Shown here piece after piece: positions 19,275 to 28,254 of a stretch of 64,000 nucleotides of DNA (position 1 is the first letter of the stretch; every line of letters begins with the position of its first letter). Under the pieces are notes generated by a model. It made no database searches and had not been told where the DNA came from. It was given only the letters and a program-made list of their open reading frames with translations. Origin of the DNA: Massilia niastensis DSM 21313 (GTDB lineage Bacteria; Pseudomonadota; Gammaproteobacteria; Burkholderiales; Burkholderiaceae_D); contig NZ_KB908082.1 of the NCBI RefSeq assembly GCF_000382345.1, positions 62,001-126,000 of the forward strand, in the 5' to 3' direction. The translations under genes and the position numbers were made by a program.

Positions 19275-21268
19275 CTGACTTGCGACAATAAGCTCTTCAA
19301 TGTTGCGGCCAGCCGGGGATCGGCCTGGGGCGGCGCATAGCGCCAGCGACTATACCTGCGCAGGAATTCGGCAGCGGCCTCGCGCGACTGCGGCGCCAGG
19401 CGGCTGCTCGCCGCGACCCGGGCCGCGTAAGCGCTCGGCCCCTCGTCCACTGCACGTGCCAGGCCAAGCTGGCCCAGGCGCCTGCATAAAGACCAGTATA
19501 GTGCATCGATCGGATTAATTTCCTTGCGGCGAAATAAAATTCCTGCGAGCAGCAACATCAAACAGCAAGCCATTAACACGGCGACAAAGCGCCAGTTGAG
19601 CAGGCTGGATTGAATGCTGTGCATCACATTGCGCTGGCGTTCCGGCGAGTAGTTCAGCACCCACTGGTTCCATCCGTTATTGACCGCGGCGAAGGCATTG
19701 CGCAGCTGGCCGAACCAGGCAGTGCCGCCGGCGTCGAGCCCGCGGAAGGCGTCGATGCCGAACGGCGCCGGCATCTCGACCGCGGCGCGCAGCCCGCGCT
19801 GCACGCGTTCCGGCGCCACCGCGGCGGTCGGGTCGACCCGCACCCAGCCGCGTCCGGCCAGCCACACCTCGGCCCAGGCATGGGCGTCGGACTGGCGCAC
19901 CGTCATGTAGCCGTCGATCGGATTGAGCTCGCCGCCCTGGTAGCCGGTCACCACGCGCGCCGGCACCCCGGCCGCGCGCATCAGGAACACGAAGGCGCCC
20001 GAGTAATGCTCGCAGAAGCCGGACCGGGTGCGGTACAGGAATTCGTCGACCGTGTGGCGGCCCAGCAGCGGCGGCTCGAGCGTGTAGGCGAAGGGCTGCT
20101 CGCGGAACAGGCGCAGCACGGCGTCGACGCGGCGCGCCGGTTCCCCTTCGGCGCGCAGCGCCATGCCGGCCTGCAGCGCGCGCGGGTTGAAGCCATAGGG
20201 CAGCAGCAGCCAGCGGCCGGCGTCGTCCAGCGTTGCGCCGCGCTGCAGCGCGTAGTCGAGGTGCGCGCGCGCGCGGTAGCGCACCCGTTCGGCCAGCGGG
20301 GTGGCGCTGGTCAGTTCGAACTGCGGCGAGACGCGCACCGCGCGGCCCGGCACGTCGGGCAGGCGGCCCGGCATCTCGAGCATGAAGATCCAGCGTCCCT
20401 GCGACGGTTCGAGCGTGACTTCATAGTCGACCGCGGCGCCGCCGACCGACAGGCGCATCAGGTCGCGGTCCTGCATGCGGCCGCCGCCGCGGGTCCAGGT
20501 CAGGCCGTCGAAGGCGTCGAGCACCGGCCCGCGCCAGTACAGGCGCGCCTGCTCGGGTGCCGGTCCGGTGAAGCGCACGCGGAAGGCCGGGTCGTCCGAC
20601 ATCGCCAGGCTCGACACCAGGCCCGGGGCCATCTGGTCGGACAGGCCGGCGCGTCCGCCGCTGTTGTCCTGTCCGCCCCCGCCCCACAGCGGCCCGTGAA
20701 TGCGCGGGAACACGACGAACAGGACCAGGGCCAGCGGCGCGGCCAGCAGCAGCATGCGCGCGCTGATCGCCAGGCGCGCTCCCAGCTTCGGCACGCTGCC
20801 GGTGAACTGGAACGACAGCTGGGTGGTCAGCAGCGCCAGCACCGAGACCAGCATCAGGAGCGCGGTGACGATGCCCTGCGAATAGAAGAAGTTGGTCAGG
20901 ACCAGGAAGAAGCACAGGAAGATCACCACGTACAGGTCGCGCCGCGCATGCATTTCCAGCATCTTGAAGGCGACCAGCAGCACCAGCATCGCCACCCCGG
21001 CATCGCGCCCGAGCAGCGTGTTGTAGCTGAACTGGACCCCGACCATGGCGGCCGCCGCGATCGGCAGCAGCACCAGGCCCGAGGGCATGCGCCTGCCGCG
21101 CAGGGTGATCGCGGCGCGCCAGGCCAGGGTCGCGCCGCACAGCAGCGACACCCACAGCGGCAGGTGGGCCGCATGCGGCGCCAGCACCAGCAGCGCGCTG
21201 GCCAGCAGCAGCATGGTGTCGGCCTTGTCGCGCGGCAGCGACCGGAAGGCGGCGCGCGGCGATTTCAT
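19271..21268 (-). CDS. Membrane transglutaminase-like protein (DUF3488, TgpA type)
   Basis: A 665-residue protein: several N-terminal membrane helices (about 15-200; DUF3488), an extracytoplasmic transglutaminase-like domain with the catalytic triad in GFCEHYSGAF (Cys), SDAHAWAEVWL (His) and WVRVDPTAAV (Asp), a late membrane helix (FVAVLMACCLMLLLAGILF) and a cytoplasmic tail (DUF4129-like). The Pseudomonas relative TgpA is needed for viability. Start and stop both overlap neighbours as ATGA, so moxR-DUF58-transglutaminase-mltB should be one translationally coupled operon. The enzyme may act as a peptidase or crosslinker in the envelope; its substrate is unknown. Confidence 0.9.
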   Translation of the reverse strand: MKSPRAAFRSLPRDKADTMLLLASALLVLAPHAAHLPLWVSLLCGATLAWRAAITLRGRRMPSGLVLLPIAAAAMVGVQFSYNTLLGRDAGVAMLVLLVAFKMLEMHARRDLYVVIFLCFFLVLTNFFYSQGIVTALLMLVSVLALLTTQLSFQFTGSVPKLGARLAISARMLLLAAPLALVLFVVFPRIHGPLWGGGGQDNSGGRAGLSDQMAPGLVSSLAMSDDPAFRVRFTGPAPEQARLYWRGPVLDAFDGLTWTRGGGRMQDRDLMRLSVGGAAVDYEVTLEPSQGRWIFMLEMPGRLPDVPGRAVRVSPQFELTSATPLAERVRYRARAHLDYALQRGATLDDAGRWLLLPYGFNPRALQAGMALRAEGEPARRVDAVLRLFREQPFAYTLEPPLLGRHTVDEFLYRTRSGFCEHYSGAFVFLMRAAGVPARVVTGYQGGELNPIDGYMTVRQSDAHAWAEVWLAGRGWVRVDPTAAVAPERVQRGLRAAVEMPAPFGIDAFRGLDAGGTAWFGQLRNAFAAVNNGWNQWVLNYSPERQRNVMHSIQSSLLNWRFVAVLMACCLMLLLAGILFRRKEINPIDALYWSLCRRLGQLGLARAVDEGPSAYAARVAASSRLAPQSREAAAEFLRRYSRWRYAPPQADPRLAATLKSLLSQVR

Positions 21269-22256
21269 GAGGACTCTCCGCTGCCGTACAGGGCCAGCGC
21301 GCGCAGGCAGGCCGCCTGGTGGGCCGCGCCGAGCGAGGCGTCGTAGCGCAGCGCCCCGAGGCGGAAGGCATAGGGCAGGGCGCGCTGCTCGGCGTCCAGC
21401 ACCCAGCGCGTCATGCGCGCCAGGCGCAATTCGAGGTCGAGCCGGGCCGGCAGGGCGTCGAAGTCGAGCACCAGGTCGTCCCCGCCGCCGCCTTCGAAAT
21501 GCTTGGTGACCAGCTGGCCGCCGAGCGCGGGATCGAGGCGCGCGATCTGGCGCCAGGCCAGCTGGCGCGGCGAGTCGCCGGCCTGGTAGTTGCGCACGCC
21601 GGCGAAATCGTCGTTGCCGGCCGCGCGCGCATTGTCGCCCGCGCTGCCCAGCAGCGGCAGCGCGGGGGCGCCGTCCTCGGGGCGCGGGTAGACCAGGGCG
21701 CGCATGCCCGGGCGCCAGTAGCTCCAGGCGTGGAACAGCCCGAGCGGAAAGCGGGTGGACAGCTTCACGCGCGCCGGCGCCAGCCAGCCGCGCCTGGAGG
21801 TCGGCAGGGTGAGCACCACGCTGGCGTTCGATGCGGGCGCGACGTCGGTCACGTGGCGCGGCTCCGGCAGGTCCGAGAAATCGGCCCAGATGCCGTAGCG
21901 CGCCAGGCGCGTGCGGTTGGCGATCTGGAGTTCGAACTGCGCTTCCTGGCCGGCGAACACGGGCGCCACGCGGCCCTGCTGCAGGCGCAGGTGGGCCAGG
22001 TTACGGTAGGTGAACACCATGTCGACCAGGGCGCAGGACACCGCGGTGAAGGTCAGCGCGAAGCCCAGGCCCAGCGCGTAGTTCACCGATCCGATCAGGA
22101 GCACCAGCAGCAGCGCGGCGAAGCCGATCCCGGCGCGGGTCGGCAGGATGAACACGCGCCGCTGGCTCAGCAGCACCTCGCCGGTGTCGAGCGTCCCCTT
22201 GCGCGGCAGCCAGGCGCCGGTGGTGCGGCGCAGCCAGCCTCTGAACGCCACCGCCA

Positions 22257-22257
<1 letters not shown>
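21265..22257 (-). CDS. DUF58 domain protein (MoxR partner)
   Basis: A 330-residue protein with two membrane helices (about 33-75), a beta-rich section and a DUF58 region (RNYQAGDSPRQLAWRQIARL) that resembles von Willebrand-type folds. It commonly occurs with MoxR AAA+ ATPases and a TgpA-like transglutaminase, as here. The start ATG at 22257 overlaps the moxR stop by 1 nt plus 2 (ATGA). A longer upstream open frame exists, but it runs through moxR and is not real. Exact role unknown; by association with MoxR it may be a metal-dependent folding or assembly factor. Confidence 0.9.
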
Positions 22258-23177
<920 letters not shown>

Positions 23178-23350
23178 AGTGAAGGGTTCCGGTGGTTCAT
23201 CGAGCGTCGGTGGCCATGCCGGGCGAGCCGCCGGCATGGTAGATTAGCGCCATAGACTTGTACCCTGTAGCAACAAGCCTTCCCGAAGATTCTATGCGAG
23301 AACGGCGCTGTGGGTGTATATGGATGAGCACTGGCGGAGACAAGAGCAAC

Positions 23351-24283
23351 ATGAGCACAGCAATTTACACCCACCCGGACTGCCTGCGTCACGAAATGGG
23401 CAGCTGGCACCCGGAGTCCCCGGCGCGCCTGCAGGCGATCGACGACCAGCTGATCCTGGCCCGTCTCGACGGCCTGATCGAGCAGCGCAGCGCGCCGCTG
23501 GCGGACACCGCGGACATCCTGCGCAACCACACGCCGGGCATGCTGGCGCTGGTGCGCGACCACGTGCCGGCCGTGCCGGGCGACTACTATCCGCTCGACG
23601 GCGATACCTCGCTCTGTCATGACAGCTACCGGGCGGCGCTGCGCGCGGCCGGGGCCGCGGTGGCCGCGACCGACGCCGTGATCGCCGGCGAGATCGACAA
23701 CGCCTTCTGCTCGGTGCGCCCGCCGGGCCACCACGCGACCCCGACCGAGCCGATGGGCTTCTGCCTGTTCAACAATGTCGCGATCGCGGCGCTGCATGCG
23801 CTCGAGGTGCACGGGCTGGAGCGGGTGGCGATCATCGATTTCGACGTCCACCACGGCAACGGCACCGCCGACTCTTTCCGCAACGACCCGCGCGTGCTGA
23901 TGGCGAGCTTCTTCCAGCATCCGTTCTATCCGTACAGCGACCCGGAGCCGATCACGGCCACCAGCGTGAACGTTCCGGTGCCGGCGTGCAGCAACGGCGA
24001 GGCGGTGCGCAAGCTGGTGCAGGAGCACTGGCTGCCGGCGCTGCATGCGTTCAAGCCGCAGATGATCTTCGTCTCGGCCGGCTTCGACGGGCACCGCGAC
24101 GACGACATGGGCGGGATCGGGCTGGTCGAGGCCGACTATGCGTGGATCACGCGCCAGGTGATGGAGGTGGCCAGGCAGTATGCGAACGGGCGCATCGTCA
24201 GCTGCCTCGAGGGAGGGTATGCCTTGTCGGCGCTGGGGCGCAGCGTGGTGGCGCACCTGAAGGTGCTGGCGGAGCTGGAGTAG
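23351..24283 (+). CDS. Histone deacetylase-like amidohydrolase
   Basis: A class II HDAC/acetylpolyamine amidohydrolase family protein of 310 residues. The zinc and catalytic motifs are RPPGHHATPTEPMGFCLFNN (paired histidines), IIDFDVHHGNGTAD (zinc Asp and His) and VSAGFDGHRDDDMG (zinc Asp). Family substrates include acetyl-lysine, acetylated polyamines and related amides; the true one cannot be told here. The start MSTAIYTHPDC is preferred over longer in-frame starts (23258, 23294) because it matches the family start. It is divergent from moxR and convergent with the subtilase gene. Confidence 0.92.
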   Translation: MSTAIYTHPDCLRHEMGSWHPESPARLQAIDDQLILARLDGLIEQRSAPLADTADILRNHTPGMLALVRDHVPAVPGDYYPLDGDTSLCHDSYRAALRAAGAAVAATDAVIAGEIDNAFCSVRPPGHHATPTEPMGFCLFNNVAIAALHALEVHGLERVAIIDFDVHHGNGTADSFRNDPRVLMASFFQHPFYPYSDPEPITATSVNVPVPACSNGEAVRKLVQEHWLPALHAFKPQMIFVSAGFDGHRDDDMGGIGLVEADYAWITRQVMEVARQYANGRIVSCLEGGYALSALGRSVVAHLKVLAELE

Positions 24284-24301
24284 CGCCCTGCGCGTGCCTG
24301 C

Positions 24302-25570
24302 TCACCGGCGGCGCCGGGCGCGTTCGATCAGTTCCTGGGCCATGCGCCCGATTTCCGGCGACATCCCGCGGCCCGCAACGAGGCGATTCTTGGCCAGCAA
24401 GGCGGAAGCGGAGACGAAAGGGGCGGCGAACGACGTGCCGTAGGTCCCGTCCGTGAACACGCCTTGCCCGCCGGTTTCGTCCGGATCGTCTCCTCCGAAC
24501 GCCGCCACCGAGAACAAATCGCAATTCGGGCCGTCCGGGATGCTCGAGTAGCGCGCCCTTTCCCGGCGGCTGTTTTCGGCAACGGCGAACAGCAGCGTCT
24601 CGACGTCCTCGGTCAGCCAGCGCGAGTTCGGCGCCTGTCCCGAGTTGCCGGCCGCCATGACGGTCAGGGTGCATGGCGCGCTGCTGCCGGCCAGGCGGAT
24701 GACCAGGGGTAACAAGCTCGACAGGAGGGTGGGCGCCGGGACGCGCTGCCTGCAATGGGGGCAGACGAACCAGTCGTTTCGAAGCGCGACGCTGAGGTTG
24801 ACGACGTCGGGCGCCTCGCGCACGACGATATCTCCCAGCGCCCGTGCGATCGTGAGCGCCGTCAGGTGCGCCGGTTCGGCGGGAAGGCGGCCGACAGTGA
24901 GCGCCACCGCTCTTGGCAGGATGCGGTCGAGGATGCTCGCGACGCGCGTCCCATGGCCCGAGGCATCGGAGCGCTCCGCGTCGCGCAGCAGCCGGCCGGC
25001 GTTCGCATAATCGAGGAAGCGGATTGGCCGATGCCCTGTGTAGTCGCTCGACAGCCCGCTGTCCAGGATGGCCACCTTGTGCGCCTGCGGCGACGGACCG
25101 AGCCGGTTCCTGAGCAGGGTACGAATGGCGCTCGCCTCGCGTGTGGCGAACGGGGACAGGCGCAGCGTATCGGCCAGGAGCGCCGTCCTGGCCGGCGCCG
25201 GAAGCGGGTGCCTGGTGCCAGCCGCTTCGGACCGGTGGTCGAACAGCCCGGACAGGCGGGCGCCGAGCCGGCCGAATACCGATTCGGCCGACAGCGGAAG
25301 CAGGTGGTTCACATCGACGGCCGCCTCCCTGCTCTCGATATACCTGGCAAGGCGGGCGCTCATGCGGCTCACCGCATGGATCTCGAGGCCGGGCTCGGTG
25401 CGCAGGACGACGGTCGCGAGCCGGGCCAGTTTGCTGTCGGACTTTGTGCCGGCATCTTCGCTGACCAGGGGCTCCACCGGTCCCAGCTCTCCAGGGAGAT
25501 CCCTGCCGATTTCCTGCAGGGCGTAGGCTGGACCGATCGCCACCGCCTGGCCGGGAACGAAGCTGCACAT
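24302..25570 (-). CDS. S8 (subtilisin-like) serine peptidase
   Basis: A 422-residue protein without a signal peptide, so probably cytoplasmic. The catalytic triad is complete: D170 in VAILDSGLSS, H206 in DASGHGTRVASIL and S380 in GTSFAAPFVSASALLAK; the oxyanion asparagine is in TVMAAGNSGQ. The first 165 residues are a domain I do not recognise. Between His and Asn sits an insertion with CPHC (DWFVCPHCRQRV), perhaps a metal knuckle. It is 19 nt downstream of a small Trypco1-like gene on the same strand. Trypco (trypsin-co-occurring) domains are known as partners of peptidases in predicted bacterial conflict systems, which suggests a regulated cytoplasmic protease rather than a digestive one. 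Confidence 0.9.
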   Translation of the reverse strand: MCSFVPGQAVAIGPAYALQEIGRDLPGELGPVEPLVSEDAGTKSDSKLARLATVVLRTEPGLEIHAVSRMSARLARYIESREAAVDVNHLLPLSAESVFGRLGARLSGLFDHRSEAAGTRHPLPAPARTALLADTLRLSPFATREASAIRTLLRNRLGPSPQAHKVAILDSGLSSDYTGHRPIRFLDYANAGRLLRDAERSDASGHGTRVASILDRILPRAVALTVGRLPAEPAHLTALTIARALGDIVVREAPDVVNLSVALRNDWFVCPHCRQRVPAPTLLSSLLPLVIRLAGSSAPCTLTVMAAGNSGQAPNSRWLTEDVETLLFAVAENSRRERARYSSIPDGPNCDLFSVAAFGGDDPDETGGQGVFTDGTYGTSFAAPFVSASALLAKNRLVAGRGMSPEIGRMAQELIERARRRR

Positions 25571-25589
25571 CGCTGCCTCCCGCGGGGAA

Positions 25590-25919
25590 CTACTTCTTTT
25601 TCCAGACCAGCTTGATGGATACCGTGGCCGCGCCTTCCATCGACATGACCACCCACTTGCCCCCGGCTTTCATGGCAAGGTCGAGCCTGATCTCCACCTC
25701 GTCCGCGGATGCCGCGGTGTCGCTGAGCTTGGCGCGCAGCGGCGCAATCGCGTCCGAAAGAAGGTCGCCGAGCGAGGTGAACGCGTCCTTTGCCCGCTCG
25801 GTGATGCCGCCTTCGGCAGCGGACAATCCCCCCGATTGCGACACGGAGATTTCGAGTTCCGGGGCCTTCGGTTCCTGGGCCTTCTTCGCGCCTTGATCTG
25901 TGTGCGGCGACATATCCAC
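25590..25919 (-). CDS. Small Trypco1-like (CU044_2847 family) protein
   Basis: 109 residues. The layout (GGITERAKDAFTSLGDLLSD, IAPLRAKL, ADEVEIRLDLAMKAGGKWVV, ATVSIKLVWKKK) fits the trypsin-co-occurring domain 1 pattern: a helix with I-R/P-L, then (D/P)EVEIxxxLxxxAGxxVV and a final strand ending in W-basic. This domain is known from comparative genomics next to peptidases in predicted conflict systems. Start: ATG at 25919 or a second one two codons later. The family call is from pattern memory and should be checked by profile search; the pairing with a peptidase is directly visible. Confidence 0.7.
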   Translation of the reverse strand: MDMSPHTDQGAKKAQEPKAPELEISVSQSGGLSAAEGGITERAKDAFTSLGDLLSDAIAPLRAKLSDTAASADEVEIRLDLAMKAGGKWVVMSMEGAATVSIKLVWKKK

Positions 25920-25985
25920 CTCGCTTGGGTTCCCGGGACGCAGCTGTCCGGTTCATGGTGATCGGGGGCCGTTTCGAGCGTATAA

Positions 25986-26011
25986 GGATTCCGAGGATTC
26001 CGAGGATTCCG
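25986..26011. repeat. 9-bp tandem repeat in the Trypco1 leader
   Basis: GGATTCCGA occurs three times head to tail (the third copy lacks its last base), about 65 nt before the Trypco1 start. Such short tandem arrays can change length by slippage. Confidence 0.75.
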
Positions 26012-26047
26012 TCCGCGCGCAGCGGCCGACTTATCGGGGCAAGATTC

Positions 26048-26076
26048 AGTATTTACATCTAATAATTCTTTGTCAA
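26048..26076 (-). promoter_or_regulatory. Candidate promoter of the Trypco1-subtilase operon
   Basis: On the minus strand, TTGACA (26076-26071), 17 bp, AATACT (26053-26048), in an AT-rich patch. Transcription from it would carry a leader of about 120 nt containing the 9-bp tandem repeat. Confidence 0.55.
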
Positions 26077-26184
26077 TCTTTTTGTGACACCTGTCGTGGA
26101 AATGCATAGCCGTCGCGGGATCGGCCTGGCGCACTGCACGAACATACCGATGACACCAAAACGCTACACGTAAACCGGCGTGCT

Positions 26185-26213
26185 TTGACACCTTCGCAAG
26201 CCAAGCATACAGT
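26185..26213 (+). promoter_or_regulatory. Promoter of first hydrolase paralogue
   Basis: TTGACA (26185-26190), 17 bp, TACAGT (26208-26213). The same two hexamers and spacing recur before the second paralogue (27288-27316). Both leaders then carry CAGCC, an A-rich loop and GGC, a possible short hairpin. Confidence 0.7.
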
Positions 26214-26276
26214 CGATTTTCAGCCCGAAAAAAGGCCAGCCGACCGTCCGGCGCAACCAGAATGAGGGAGAACATC

Positions 26277-27161
26277 GTGAAATCCATCCGCACCCTGTGC
26301 GCGCTCTGCCTGCTGCTCGCCTCGGGCCTGGCGTCCGCCGTCAACTTTACGCTCTGGATCAACGGCCGCGTCGACGGCGGCGCCGCCGGCAGGATCGGCA
26401 ACTACAACGACTTCGCCTACTGGGGCCCGGTCTCGACCCCCGCCGGCGTCGCCAAGAAGGCCGTCAACTGGGACGGCCGCAGCAGCATCGCCTCGCAGAG
26501 CGAAACGGTGCGCAACGCGCTCGACTGCTACTGCACCGGCCCCAACTGGTGCTACATCGCCACCTACAGCGCCGGCGACCTGCTGCTCGGCTACACGCTG
26601 GCCAACTACGGCGGTTCGACGCGCCCGCGCAAGAACGCCATTCCGAATTCGAGCGGCGTGTGCGGCGCCATCCGCACCGAGAGCCAGACCGGCTGGAACA
26701 TCAAGTGGGTGTTCGTCGCGGCCGGTTCGGCCGGCGGCAGCGAGCTGGCCGACATCGGCGCCTGGACCACCTCCGCACCGCTGGTGCAGGACCTGAAGAC
26801 CACCACGGCGCGCGCCATGTACGACCATAACAACACCCACAACATCCGGTTCTACATGTTCGCCGGCGCCAGGGGCACGCTCTATTCGGGCATCCTGCCC
26901 GGCCAGGACGACGAGGTCATGGCCTACCACAGCAGCGGCGGCGTGGCCGGCAACGCGGGCCGCTCGCTGTGCAACCCGGGCGACTGGTTCTGCAACGACC
27001 TGACCCTGGGCGAGGCCCCCAACCAGGGCGGCAGCGTGAAGTGGAGCAATCACACTGTCCAGTTCCGTGACGACGGCGAGAACTACAACCACTATATCAA
27101 CGGGAACTGGGGCGGCATCGTGGGCGTCATGCGCCTCGGGGTCGTCGCGAATGCCAGGTGA
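26277..27161 (+). CDS. Secreted alpha/beta-hydrolase-like protein, paralogue 1
   Basis: 294 residues, exported by a signal peptide (VKSIRTLCALCLLLASGLAS, cut after SA). A GTG start at 26277 with GAGGGAG 6 nt upstream is preferred over an ATG at 26262. The mature part opens with NFTLWINGR. IATYSAGDLLLGYTLANYGG around S98 looks like the nucleophile elbow of a lipase, with a residue other than Gly in the first position; PGQDDEVMAYHSSGG (D211/D212) and a C-terminal NYNHYINGNW could give the acid and the histidine. DCYCTG and PNWCY supply cysteines for disulfides. The hydrolase reading is inference; I know no named family for it. Confidence 0.65.
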   Translation: MKSIRTLCALCLLLASGLASAVNFTLWINGRVDGGAAGRIGNYNDFAYWGPVSTPAGVAKKAVNWDGRSSIASQSETVRNALDCYCTGPNWCYIATYSAGDLLLGYTLANYGGSTRPRKNAIPNSSGVCGAIRTESQTGWNIKWVFVAAGSAGGSELADIGAWTTSAPLVQDLKTTTARAMYDHNNTHNIRFYMFAGARGTLYSGILPGQDDEVMAYHSSGGVAGNAGRSLCNPGDWFCNDLTLGEAPNQGGSVKWSNHTVQFRDDGENYNHYINGNWGGIVGVMRLGVVANAR

Positions 27162-27287
27162 GCACCGCAAGCGGGCAGCCGGACGGGAACAGTGCCGCAG
27201 GCAGTGTTCCCGTCCACATCTGGCATCCTGTCTCCCATGCACGCGCTACCCGCGACACATACCGGCAACACGCCCCCGGTATGCGGT

Positions 27288-27316
27288 TTGACACGTCTGC
27301 ATGTCAAGAATACAGT
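27288..27316 (+). promoter_or_regulatory. Promoter of second hydrolase paralogue
   Basis: TTGACA (27288-27293), 17 bp, TACAGT (27311-27316), the same as the promoter of paralogue 1, followed by CAGCC, ATAAAAA, GGCT, a short hairpin in the leader. Confidence 0.7.
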
Positions 27317-27378
27317 CTTTCTCAGCCATAAAAAGGCTCGCCGGACACCCCGGCGCAACCATCCTCAAGGAGAAGACA

Positions 27379-28254
27379 GTGAGACAAGTCCGCATGCTGT
27401 GCGCGCTGTGCCTGCTTTTCGCTTCGACCCTGGCGGCTGCCGCCAACTACACGCTCTGGATCAACGGCCGCACCGGCGGCGGGGCGATCGGCAACTACAA
27501 CGACTTCGCCTACTGGGGCCCGTCCGGCACCGCCGCCGGGGTCAACAAGAAGGCCGTCAACTGGGACGGCCGCAGCAGCATCGCCTCGCAGAGCGGCAAG
27601 GTGCGCGACGCGCTCGACTGCTTCTGCACCGGGACCAACTGGTGCTACATCGCCACCCATAGCGCCGGCGACCTGATGCTCGGCTATACGCTGGCCAACT
27701 ACGGCGGTTCCGCGCGCCAGAAGAAGAACCCGACGCCGAATGCGAGCGGCGTGTGCGGCGCCGCGGACGGCGGCACCCAGACCGGCTGGAACATCAAGTG
27801 GGTGCGCGCCGCCTCGGGCGCCGGCGGCGGCTCCGAGCTGTCCGACGCCGGTTCCTGGACCACCTCCGAGCCCCTGGTGCAGGACCTGAAGACCACCACC
27901 GCGCGCGCCATGTACAACCACAACACCACCCGCAACGTCTGGTTCTACATGTACGCCGGCGCCAGGGGCACCGCCTACTCGGGCATCCTGCCGGGCCAGG
28001 ACGACGAGGCCGTGGCCTACCACAGCACCGGCGGCGTGGCCGGCAGCGCGGGCGGTTCCTACTGCAACCCGGGCGACTGGTTCTGCAACGACCTGACCCT
28101 GGGCAGCACCGCCAACGAAGGCGGCGGCGCCAAGTGGAGCTACCACTCGGTCGCGTTCCGCGACGACGGCGAAGCCTACAACCACTACGCCAACGGCAAC
28201 TGGGGCGGCATCGTCGGCGTCGTGCGCACTGCGGTAGTCAACAGTGCCTACTGA
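27379..28254 (+). CDS. Secreted alpha/beta-hydrolase-like protein, paralogue 2
   Basis: 291 residues, close in sequence to its upstream neighbour over the whole length. GTG start at 27379 with AAGGAGAA 5 nt upstream; signal peptide ends in LAAAA before NYTLWINGR. Here the putative nucleophile context is ATHSAGDLMLGYT (S95), nearer to the lipase G-H-S-x-G box than in paralogue 1. PGQDDEAVAYHSTGG and AYNHYANGNW are kept. Three genes (two paralogues and the anchored protein) are in a row, and the stop codon lies inside the start of the third gene. Confidence 0.65.
   Translation: MRQVRMLCALCLLFASTLAAAANYTLWINGRTGGGAIGNYNDFAYWGPSGTAAGVNKKAVNWDGRSSIASQSGKVRDALDCFCTGTNWCYIATHSAGDLMLGYTLANYGGSARQKKNPTPNASGVCGAADGGTQTGWNIKWVRAASGAGGGSELSDAGSWTTSEPLVQDLKTTTARAMYNHNTTRNVWFYMYAGARGTAYSGILPGQDDEAVAYHSTGGVAGSAGGSYCNPGDWFCNDLTLGSTANEGGGAKWSYHSVAFRDDGEAYNHYANGNWGGIVGVVRTAVVNSAY

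Noticed and set aside
26277..28254. Transposon or phage origin of the hydrolase pair
   Set aside because: No terminal repeats, integrase or composition change was seen; duplication of a local unit explains the pair.
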